Of a DNA stretch of 24,504 bases, positions 1-6,300 are shown one piece after another. Within the stretch, counting starts at the first letter, position 1. The number at the start of each line of letters is the position of its first letter. A model generated the notes under the pieces. The model made no database searches and was not told the DNA's origin. It saw only the letters and a program-made list of their open reading frames with translations. The position numbers and the translations under genes were made by a program. Source of the stretch: CAYGTK01 sp964352775 (GTDB lineage: Bacteria; Bacteroidota; Bacteroidia; Chitinophagales; CAIOSU01); assembly GCA_964352775.1 (NCBI GenBank), contig CAYGTK010000034.1:1-24504 (forward strand). Reading direction: 5' to 3'.

Positions 1-1015
1 AACCCATAGTGTGGTCACAAAATATATCGTGTTCTAGCAGCGCGGAATATGTGCCTGGAAATTGAAGTTTTAAAAAGTGCTGGCGGCTTTTCTCCACCTC
101 TCGGTTTATTACCGCCGATAACCGATCAATTTCGAGGTCTAGCTTTTTGGGTTCTTTGTTAGAAGCATAGGAAGGATGAATGCCCACCTTTGCCCTATCT
201 GCTAGAGATCGTATTAGTGTTTGATACTCTGAAAGACTTACGGAAACGTTCTTATCGTATTCATCATAGTCTCCTACCAAAAAGAAATAGATAGCTCGTA
301 ACCCTTGCTCTTCATGTAATTCTTCTAACCACTCAAAGTTGTCGTAAGGGTCTTTTTGTAGGTGAAGAAGCACTTTTACGCGTTCTGCTAATTTCTGAAA
401 GTTGAGGTCAATTACCGACCTTCCAGCACCACCCACGTTTCTGATCAAACCTTTGCTCAAATAAGCATAAGCGCTATCTACATCGTAAGTGGGTATGTAC
501 TTAAATTTCTTTGGCACAAACTCCAAGCCTGGAAAAGTATTAATCAAGATCTTCTTCAAGTGCTTAATGTAGGTGTTAACCACAGGAACTTGAAGGTAGC
601 CTTGTTGATAGAGAATACTTTCTGTAGCAGGAAATCGCCCGTGCTCGTCTTTTCTAAAAGGTAGATACTCTTCGTATCTGGTTATGAGGAAGAAGGCCGC
701 GGCGAAAACATCAAAGGGCAAGGCTCCATTCTCGGTCGGGAAAAGTGCCAAGGTGTCATTCCATCGGAAAGGTTTTGGTTGTTGTTCGTGTACCCCTTTT
801 TCAAAAAGGAGCGAGCTACTTGCAAATGAAAGGCTCGAAACCATTGTGCCAGTGACGCTATAGTTGAATTTTGCACCGCTATGGTTGTTGTATTTTTCTT
901 GGTCTAAAGTCCAGTTGAAGTGAAGCCCTAGCTGCTCTCGCAGCATAAACTCCATGATGTATCTGACCCTATTACCAGCCTCTGGAAGAAGAACCAATAT
1001 GTCAGAACTGCTCAT
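1..1015 (-). CDS. Polysaccharide deacetylase-like protein (DUF7033 type), C-terminus cut by window edge
   Basis: The reading frame runs off the left edge of the window, so 338 N-terminal residues are visible and the C-terminus is missing. It starts at an ATG only 2 bases after the TAA of the upstream gene (TAAGCATG), so the two are probably cotranscribed. The N-terminal ~165 residues look like the accessory domain that precedes NodB-like deacetylases in Bacteroidota. After it come TYDVD (residues 176-180), placed like the metal-binding Asp motif of the deacetylase fold, a GIHPSY segment (278-283), which resembles the fold's His-x-Ser motif, and the family-like HFLKLQFPGTY (313-323). NodB-fold enzymes remove N- or O-acetyl groups from polysaccharides. 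The substrate cannot be told here. No signal peptide is seen, so a cytoplasmic role in polymer or glycoconjugate metabolism is possible. Confidence 0.8.
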   Translation of the reverse strand, partial: MSSSDILVLLPEAGNRVRYIMEFMLREQLGLHFNWTLDQEKYNNHSGAKFNYSVTGTMVSSLSFASSSLLFEKGVHEQQPKPFRWNDTLALFPTENGALPFDVFAAAFFLITRYEEYLPFRKDEHGRFPATESILYQQGYLQVPVVNTYIKHLKKILINTFPGLEFVPKKFKYIPTYDVDSAYAYLSKGLIRNVGGAGRSVIDLNFQKLAERVKVLLHLQKDPYDNFEWLEELHEEQGLRAIYFFLVGDYDEYDKNVSVSLSEYQTLIRSLADRAKVGIHPSYASNKEPKKLDLEIDRLSAVINREVEKSRQHFLKLQFPGTYSALLEHDIFCDHTMG

Positions 1016-1017
1016 GC

Positions 1018-1698
1018 TTAGTTATTCTGCTCGTAGAAGGTGCGATGTTGCAGGGCATAGGTTTTAAGTAGTGGACATATTTTGTAGCGCTCGTCTTTTG
1101 TGTCTTCATAAAGCTTATCCAAAGCATCATACACCTCCCTAACGCCGATCTTATCTCCCCACTCAAACGGGCCATAAGGGTAGTTCGTACCCAGTTTCAT
1201 AGCGGTATCAATATCTTCTACTGTTGCCGTTCCTTCTTGTAAAGTATAACAAGCCTCATTAATTATCATTAGCGCTATTCGCGGAGTAACTAAACCAACG
1301 CGGTCAGCCACTAAACGATATTCCCATTCAAGTTTTTCACAAACCTCTTTTAGCCTATCAAGAGCCTTCTCCTCGTCAACGGAGAACTCCATTAGCGGTC
1401 TATTTATAAAAGTTGATAAGGTATTCATGCCAACCAATGAGCAGCGAACGGTATCGTGAAAATTTTCCCTAGCCTCAGCCAATTGTTGCTTTACCGCTCC
1501 AACAAACACCAACTTATCGCTATAAGCATAGTATTGAAGGTCGCTAGGGTCGTCGTCAAAATTCAGATCGAAGATCACCGAATAGCTTGGTAGCGAAGCT
1601 TCGCTAGGGTTGGTGCTGTATTTCGTTTTGATGCCCGAAGGTATCTTTTGCAGGAGTTCGTCAGCGCGAACTTTATCACCTAAAATAAGTATGTTCAT
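1018..1698 (-). CDS. Degenerate 3-hydroxyacyl-CoA dehydrogenase-family protein
   Basis: 226 residues, shorter than the ~290 of a normal 3-hydroxyacyl-CoA dehydrogenase. The C-terminal ~80 residues match the HCDH C-terminal domain well: VEDIDTAMKLGTNYPYGPFEW at about 160-180 is the usual ExxDxAMxxGxxxPxGPFE signature. The N-terminal half begins MNILILGDK and keeps a short beta-strand start but no GxGxxG NAD-binding loop. The segment equivalent to GLHFFNP, which carries the catalytic His in HCDH, reads GMNTLST. The segment equivalent to GFIVNR, which carries the substrate-binding Asn, reads GLVTPR. Dehydrogenase activity is therefore doubtful. A binding or regulatory role in acyl-CoA metabolism is inference. 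Downstream, the deacetylase-like gene starts 2 bases after its stop. ridA is divergent. Confidence 0.75.
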   Translation of the reverse strand: MNILILGDKVRADELLQKIPSGIKTKYSTNPSEASLPSYSVIFDLNFDDDPSDLQYYAYSDKLVFVGAVKQQLAEARENFHDTVRCSLVGMNTLSTFINRPLMEFSVDEEKALDRLKEVCEKLEWEYRLVADRVGLVTPRIALMIINEACYTLQEGTATVEDIDTAMKLGTNYPYGPFEWGDKIGVREVYDALDKLYEDTKDERYKICPLLKTYALQHRTFYEQNN

Positions 1699-1714
1699 AT
1701 TGTTCCCGCTTAAC

Positions 1715-1722
1715 TACTTTTG
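1715..1722 (+). promoter_or_regulatory. Bacteroidota -7 box (TACTTTTG) for ridA
   Basis: TACTTTTG matches the TAnnTTTG consensus exactly and ends 24 bases before the ridA ATG at 1747. It overlaps an in-frame upstream TTG at 1720, which makes that TTG unlikely as a start. No TTG -33 element at normal spacing is evident. Confidence 0.55.
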
Positions 1723-1746
1723 GTAAAAATAATAAACCCCCTTACA

Positions 1747-2127
1747 ATGAAGAAGGTAATACGAACTGAGCATGCCCCAGCACCTATTGGTCCATACAAC
1801 CAAGCTATAGAAGCTAATGGAATGGTATTTATTTCTGGCCAAATAGGAATGGACACAAATTCGGGGGAGCTTTTAACAGACGAGGTGAAAGCGGAAACCA
1901 AAAAAGTGATGGCTAATTTAGGGGAAGTGCTAAACGCTGCAAGCCTTGACTACAGTAACATTGTTAAGACCTCTATCTTTTTGAGCGACATGAGTCTGTT
2001 CGCTGAAATGAATGAGGTATATGCCACTTATTTTGATGGAATAGATGCCCCAGCAAGAGAAACAGTAGCTGTAAAAGGACTGCCTAAAGGAGTTAATGTA
2101 GAAATATCTGCAATAGCTATTCGCTAG
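1747..2127 (+). CDS. ridA: RidA family reactive enamine/imine deaminase
   Basis: 126 residues, the usual RidA (YjgF/YER057c/UK114) length. RidA hydrolyses reactive 2-aminoacrylate and related enamines/imines released by PLP enzymes, giving 2-ketoacids and ammonia in the cytosol. Family features are plain: APAPIGPYNQAI near the N-terminus, FISGQIG, and the C-terminal VKGLPKGVNVEI with RETVAV just before it; the Arg there (in ARETVAV) is the substrate-carboxylate-binding Arg of active members. The ATG at 1747 is preferred over the in-frame TTG at 1720 because a perfect -7 promoter box overlaps the latter. Its last 11 bases overlap the convergent lipoprotein gene. Confidence 0.93.
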   Translation: MKKVIRTEHAPAPIGPYNQAIEANGMVFISGQIGMDTNSGELLTDEVKAETKKVMANLGEVLNAASLDYSNIVKTSIFLSDMSLFAEMNEVYATYFDGIDAPARETVAVKGLPKGVNVEISAIAIR

Positions 2128-2551
2128 CGCTCAATATTTTATTTGCTGAGGTTATGCTGTTGTTGATCTTATCAGCTACAGCAATTATGTTTTTTTCTTG
2201 TTCGGCTAAATAAGCTAGTGCCTTTTCTTTTTCCTCGTGCTTATCAGGGTTGTACTGGCGCATCCAAGTCATCATGGCATCGTGTGCTTCCCCAAGGTCT
2301 TTTCTTGCCTCTTGGGCTTTTTTCACCTCGGCCACGGCACCTCCCATGTCATTCTTAGAGCTTTTTATCATTACTTGCTCCATTTTACCTTGCAGTTTCT
2401 TCACTTCACCCATCTTATCCATCACCTCATCGTGAATGCGCATTATCTCGTTCTCCATAGCCACCACTTCGGTAGACTTGTTAGAGTTACATCCTACGGT
2501 AACGAAAGAAAAAAGCAGTGTAAAAAAGAGCGGATATATAAACTTTTTCAT
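2117..2551 (-). CDS. Small helical lipoprotein
   Basis: 144 residues. The N-terminus is a lipoprotein signal peptide (MKKFIYPLFFTLLF, then VTVGC with Cys21 as the likely lipidated residue). The lipobox is slightly off consensus, with Thr at -3. The mature part is almost entirely charged alpha-helix rich in Glu, Lys, Met and Ala, likely coiled coil, with an MMTWMRQYNPDKHEE segment near residues 92-106. Similar small helical lipoproteins are common in Bacteroidota, and some carry the uninformative label viral A-type inclusion protein. No enzymatic motif is visible. It should be membrane-anchored in the periplasm or outer membrane. The near-consensus box TAACTTTA (2571-2578, minus strand) may be its -7 element. 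Confidence 0.75.
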   Translation of the reverse strand: MKKFIYPLFFTLLFSFVTVGCNSNKSTEVVAMENEIMRIHDEVMDKMGEVKKLQGKMEQVMIKSSKNDMGGAVAEVKKAQEARKDLGEAHDAMMTWMRQYNPDKHEEKEKALAYLAEQEKNIIAVADKINNSITSANKILSASE

Positions 2552-2609
2552 ACTATTTGTGGTTTTGGCATAAAGTTAGCTAATAACTAATTGAACATAA
2601 GCGGTAACT

Positions 2610-2617
2610 TAGCTTTG
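2610..2617 (+). promoter_or_regulatory. Bacteroidota -7 box (TAGCTTTG) for the START-domain gene
   Basis: TAGCTTTG matches TAnnTTTG exactly and ends 30 bases before the ATG at 2648. A TTG at 2591-2593, 16 bases upstream, could serve as the -33 element. The box lies inside the longer TTG-initiated reading, so that longer start is unlikely. Confidence 0.55.
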
Positions 2618-2647
2618 GCTAAAATGTTCGCACAATTGACTAAACAC

Positions 2648-3247
2648 ATGAAAAAGATATTTCTTTTCTTACTTCTTACTACACCATTTTTATTATTTGC
2701 TCAAGGGGATTGGAAGCTAGAAAAAGACAAACGTGGCATTAAGGTATTTACTAAAAAGATAGATGGGCGTAATCTTAAACGCTCCAAAACAACTACAACT
2801 ATATCAGCTAGTATTGATGAGGTTTTTGCTTGGCTGACCAATGTTGAACGCCATAAAGAATGGATGGATAAAGTTTCAACTAGCGAAGTGCTTGAGAATG
2901 TATCAAACACAGAGTTTATTGCTTACTATGTAGCAAATGCTCCTTGGCCAGCAAGCGATAGAGATATTGTAGTTCATTATACGATAGATGCTAGTTCGGC
3001 AACACAAAAAATAATACAGGTAAGAGAAGAATCGAATTATCTTCCTGAAAAGGACGGTTTTGTTCGTGTACCCATGACCAATAGCACTTGGACCATTACT
3101 GATAATGGTGATGGAACGGTTAGTGTTGTTTATGAAACGGTAAGTGAACCAGGTGGAAGTGTACCCGACTGGATGGCGAATTCAGCAGCAGTTGATAGTC
3201 CTTTCAATACCGTTACGGGTTTAAAAGAAGGTGTAGAGGCCAACTAA
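2648..3247 (+). CDS. Secreted START-domain (SRPBCC fold) lipid-binding-like protein
   Basis: 199 residues starting MKKIFLFLLLTTPFLLFAQ, a signal peptide with probable cleavage after AQ. The mature part fits the START/StAR-related lipid-transfer fold: KRGIKVFTKKI, then VDEVFAWLTNVERHKEWM-like core strands and helix (IDEVFAWL, HKEWMDKV), APWPASDRDIVV, a near-universal feature of START proteins, and TWTITDNGDGTVSVVYE. These proteins bind hydrophobic ligands in a deep cavity, and bacterial ligands are mostly unknown. The ATG at 2648 was chosen because it begins a good signal peptide and lies downstream of the -7 box. An upstream TTG at 2591 would bury that signal. Its stop codon overlaps that of the convergent EamA gene by 4 bases. 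Confidence 0.82.
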   Translation: MKKIFLFLLLTTPFLLFAQGDWKLEKDKRGIKVFTKKIDGRNLKRSKTTTTISASIDEVFAWLTNVERHKEWMDKVSTSEVLENVSNTEFIAYYVANAPWPASDRDIVVHYTIDASSATQKIIQVREESNYLPEKDGFVRVPMTNSTWTITDNGDGTVSVVYETVSEPGGSVPDWMANSAAVDSPFNTVTGLKEGVEAN

Positions 3248-4137
3248 CTACTCTTTACTTCTTCCCGATTGGTTAAGAAGATACCAATAAGAATAGTAAG
3301 TAGCCCAACCAAATGAACCCACCCTAATGGTTCATCGGCGAATATTCCCCACCCCATTGCTACTAATGGAATTAAATAAGTGACCATAGATGCAGATAAT
3401 GCGCTAGTGGTTTGAATGAGGTAATTGAATATTACTAAAGCAAAAGCAGTACCTACGGCACCTAGAAAGAAAAGGTAAGCCATTGCTTCATACGCCCCTT
3501 CATTAGTTTGAATGGTTTCTATGGTTCCTGAAAGTAGTAGGATAACTATTGCAACAGGCCCTATCATAGTAAACGCAACTGTGGTTATCATGATAGGTTT
3601 GAGATGAGTTAAATAACGTTTGAGGGTATTTGCACCTATCCCATAGAATATGGTAGCCACCACCACTAGTAGGGCGTACATAAAGTTACTTTGAAACCCG
3701 CCATCAGCATTTACTAGTATCAAACTACATGCGCCAACAAACCCTACAACCACCCCTATCATTTTCTTTGGTGTAGAAGGGGTTTGAAAGAACCACGCCC
3801 CTATTAATAGCGTGAACAAGGGCGTTAGGGAATTCAATATACCAGCTAGTGAGCTAGCTATCTCTGTTTGTGCCAAGGCGAATAGAAAAGGGGGTATACC
3901 ACTACCCAGTAACGCAACTACAAGTAAGTAGCCAATAGTTTTTCTGTCAAAACCTTTAGCGGGATAAACAAACCAAAACGGGAAAAGAGTAATAAAAGCG
4001 AAAAACACCCTAAATGCACCTACTTGGAGTGGGCTGAATACCTTTAGCCCTTGTTCTACCAGAATAAAAGAGCTGCCCCATAGGCAAGCTAGTAATACGA
4101 TAATACTATAGTTGCGTACTTTGAGAGACGGGCCCAC
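3244..4137 (-). CDS. EamA/DMT-superfamily transporter
   Basis: 297 residues with about ten hydrophobic segments, arranged as two EamA repeats of five helices. The first repeat carries LACLWGSSFILVEQGL and the second begins near YALLVVVATIFYGIGANTLKRY. YLIPLVAMGWGIFADEPLGW and the closing GLLTILIGIFLTNR are typical of the C-terminal repeat. These drug/metabolite transporters export small solutes such as amino acids or related metabolites, and the substrate is not predictable. It starts with GTG directly after the obg TAA, in the same frame, and no ATG is nearby. It looks like the last gene of the LysM-hpt-adk-obg run, translated by coupling. Confidence 0.88.
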   Translation of the reverse strand: MGPSLKVRNYSIIVLLACLWGSSFILVEQGLKVFSPLQVGAFRVFFAFITLFPFWFVYPAKGFDRKTIGYLLVVALLGSGIPPFLFALAQTEIASSLAGILNSLTPLFTLLIGAWFFQTPSTPKKMIGVVVGFVGACSLILVNADGGFQSNFMYALLVVVATIFYGIGANTLKRYLTHLKPIMITTVAFTMIGPVAIVILLLSGTIETIQTNEGAYEAMAYLFFLGAVGTAFALVIFNYLIQTTSALSASMVTYLIPLVAMGWGIFADEPLGWVHLVGLLTILIGIFLTNREEVKSS

Positions 4138-5136
4138 TTAAACTATAGGTTCGTTCAGGGTTCGCCAGATATTGTCTTTCAATTCTTGAAGACCTTGTTG
4201 CGCTACAGAAGAGATAAATACGGTAGGAATTTTAGGCAGCCCCGGTGTAAGGAGTTCTTTTAGCTCATCATCTAATAGGTCAGACTTACTGATAGCCAGC
4301 AGCTTGTCCTTTTGAAGCAACTCTGGGTTAAACTTCTCTAGTTCGTTCATTAGCACATCAAACTCTGCCTTTATGTCGGGGCTGTCAGCAGGTACAATAA
4401 ATAGCAAAAGCGAGTTACGCTCAATATGCCGTAGAAAGCGAAGGCCCAGTCCCTTACCCTTGTGCGCACCTTCAATTATTCCTGGAATATCAGCCATAAT
4501 GAACGACTGATGATCTCGATAAGAAACCATACCTAGGTTAGGCGTAAGCGTAGTGAACGGATAGTTGGCTATTTCAGGCTTTGCAGCAGAAACTACCGAT
4601 AACAGGGTAGATTTACCAGCATTCGGGAAGCCTACTAAGCCAACATCGGCTAGTACTTTAAGCTCAAGCACCTTCCAATCCTCTTTTCCTGGCTCGCCGG
4701 GCTGAGCGTATCGTGGTGTTTGATTGGTAGATGATTTGAAGTGTGTGTTGCCTAAGCCACCCCTACCACCTTGAACTAGTATTGTTTCTTGACCATGCTC
4801 TAATACTTCGAATTCTACCTCTCCTGTTTCAGCATTCTTAGCTACTGTACCTAAAGGTACGTCTATAATAATGTCTTTACCTGCTGCGCCACTACTCATC
4901 GAGCCACTACCGGAACCGCCATCTTCAGCATAAAGGTGTTTCTTGAACTTTAGGTGGAGTAAGGTCCACATCTGTTTGTTGCCGCGAACTATGATGTTTC
5001 CACCACGGCCACCGTCACCACCATCAGGACCACCCTTTGGAATAAACTTTTCTCGACGAAAGTGAGTAGAACCAGGCCCTCCTTTTCCGCTTCGGCAACA
5101 AATACGTACGTGATCTACAAAATTTGAGCGTTCCAA
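4138..5136 (-). CDS. obg: GTPase Obg (ribosome assembly)
   Basis: 332 residues. The glycine-rich Obg fold fills residues 1-160 (GGPDGGDGGRGG at 35-46). The TRAFAC-class G domain follows: G1 GFPNAGKST at 169-177, the FTTL switch I Thr near 194-197, G3 DIPG at 216-219, G4 SKSD at 283-286 instead of NKxD, and G5 SSVAQQG near 309-315. Obg binds the 50S subunit late in assembly and responds to GTP and (p)ppGpp. No long C-terminal extension is present. The start is a TTG 1 base after the adk TGA; an in-frame stop at 5155-5157 leaves no ATG alternative. Translation is probably coupled to adk. Confidence 0.95.
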   Translation of the reverse strand: MERSNFVDHVRICCRSGKGGPGSTHFRREKFIPKGGPDGGDGGRGGNIIVRGNKQMWTLLHLKFKKHLYAEDGGSGSGSMSSGAAGKDIIIDVPLGTVAKNAETGEVEFEVLEHGQETILVQGGRGGLGNTHFKSSTNQTPRYAQPGEPGKEDWKVLELKVLADVGLVGFPNAGKSTLLSVVSAAKPEIANYPFTTLTPNLGMVSYRDHQSFIMADIPGIIEGAHKGKGLGLRFLRHIERNSLLLFIVPADSPDIKAEFDVLMNELEKFNPELLQKDKLLAISKSDLLDDELKELLTPGLPKIPTVFISSVAQQGLQELKDNIWRTLNEPIV

Positions 5137-5137
5137 A

Positions 5138-5716
5138 TCAAGCGCTAAGGCGATCTATTTCAGAGGTAAGTCTACCGAATATGTCATCAATAGAACCCTC
5201 TCCTTCAACCTCTACATAAAGGTCTTTTTCTTGGTAATGACCAGCAACTGGAGAAGTCTCTTTCTTGTACACTTCGATACGATTTTTGATTACCTCTTCG
5301 TTCTTATCATCCGCTCGTCCAGAAGTTTTTCCCCTGTTCAATAAGCGGCCGATCAATTCCTTTTCACTAACGCTGATAGCTACAAACCCAGATATAGGGC
5401 TGCTCTTAAATTCCAGCAACTTGTCTAAAGCCTCTGCTTGGGCAATAGTTCTTGGGAAACCATCGAAAATGAACCCGCCAACATCAGGATTGTCATCCAA
5501 AGTAGAGCTGATCATACCGATAACCACTTCATCAGGAACTAACATTCCTTTTTCCATGAATTTACTGGCCTCCATACCAAGAGGCGTTTTGTTACCGATC
5601 TCAGAACGAAGTAGATCTCCTGTAGAAATGTGAAGTAGATTATATTTCTCTTTCAACATGGCCGCTTGGGTGCCTTTTCCGCTTCCCGGAGGGCCAAAAA
5701 GAATGATATTTAACAT
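5138..5716 (-). CDS. adk: Adenylate kinase, short form
   Basis: 192 residues, a short-type adenylate kinase, which catalyses ATP + AMP = 2 ADP in the cytosol. The P-loop GPPGSGKGT is at 8-16, followed by HISTGDLLR (AMP binding), FDGFPRTIAQAE, and RLLNRGKTSGRADDKNE, where the LID is reduced to a short loop. There is no Cys4 zinc LID, as expected for the short form. Arg-rich catalytic residues of the GRADD segment are present. The gene starts with ATG, has its own -7 box upstream, and is followed without space by obg. The hpt-adk-obg order is common in Bacteroidota. Confidence 0.96.
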   Translation of the reverse strand: MLNIILFGPPGSGKGTQAAMLKEKYNLLHISTGDLLRSEIGNKTPLGMEASKFMEKGMLVPDEVVIGMISSTLDDNPDVGGFIFDGFPRTIAQAEALDKLLEFKSSPISGFVAISVSEKELIGRLLNRGKTSGRADDKNEEVIKNRIEVYKKETSPVAGHYQEKDLYVEVEGEGSIDDIFGRLTSEIDRLSA

Positions 5717-5739
5717 AGATAAAACGTGCTATTAGCCTG

Positions 5740-5747
5740 CAAAAATA
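5740..5747 (-). promoter_or_regulatory. Internal -7 box (TATTTTTG) before adk
   Basis: On the minus strand TATTTTTG matches TAnnTTTG exactly, in the 35-base hpt-adk gap, ending 23 bases before the adk ATG. It suggests that adk-obg-eamA can be transcribed separately from hpt. No clear -33 element was found. Confidence 0.5.
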
Positions 5748-5751
5748 GGAA

Positions 5752-6300
5752 CTATTCCACCAATTGGTAAATGTCGCGCAAGTTACGGCCCAAACCATCA
5801 TGGTCTAGCCCATACCCAACTACGAACTTATTTGGTATTTCAAAACCAACATAATCAGTTTTTACCCCATATTCATTGGCTTCAGGTTTAACCAAAAGCG
5901 AGGCTATTTTGATGCTTTCGGGCCCTTCTTTTTCCAATTGAGGGATGAATATGGATAGGGTTTTGCCTGTGTCGACAATATCTTCCATGATGATGATATG
6001 GCGACCATGTACAGACTCGGGTAAACCAATAAGTTGGCGAACCTCACCTGTAGATTTCATGCCAGAATAGGAGGAAAGACGCAAGAAAGAAATCTCTGCC
6101 TGCGTATTAATTTGACGAAAAAGATCGGCTGCAAACATAAAGCACCCGTTCAAGATACCTATGAACAAAGGTTTTTTCCCTTGATAGTCTTGTGTTATCT
6201 GATCGGCAAGTTCGGTGATACGCAATTGTATCTCACCTTCTGAAATGAACTCCTTAAATCGAAGATCGTGTAGTTGTACTAAGTTCTCTGTATTATTCAT
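5752..6300 (-). CDS. hpt: Hypoxanthine phosphoribosyltransferase
   Basis: 182 residues, the normal length for a bacterial 6-oxopurine phosphoribosyltransferase. It salvages hypoxanthine and guanine with PRPP to IMP and GMP in the cytosol. The PRPP-binding loop IIIMEDIVDTGKTL lies at 102-115. FIGILNGCFMFAADL (46-60) and LSSYSGMKSTGEV (75-87, the flexible loop) are typical. The purine-contacting Lys lies in NKFVVGYGLDHDGLGRNL (157-174). The first 8 bases (ATGAATAA) overlap the 3' end of the LysM glucosaminidase gene, so translation is probably coupled. adk lies 35 bases downstream. Confidence 0.95.
   Translation of the reverse strand: MNNTENLVQLHDLRFKEFISEGEIQLRITELADQITQDYQGKKPLFIGILNGCFMFAADLFRQINTQAEISFLRLSSYSGMKSTGEVRQLIGLPESVHGRHIIIMEDIVDTGKTLSIFIPQLEKEGPESIKIASLLVKPEANEYGVKTDYVGFEIPNKFVVGYGLDHDGLGRNLRDIYQLVE

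Noticed and set aside
682..876. 64-codon minus-strand open frame
   Set aside because: It lies in another frame of the deacetylase-like gene, which runs unbroken from 1015 to the window edge.
2237..2590. 117-codon plus-strand open frame, rich in His and Leu
   Set aside because: Antisense to the helical lipoprotein gene. The composition is what the reverse of Glu/Lys/Met-rich codons gives.
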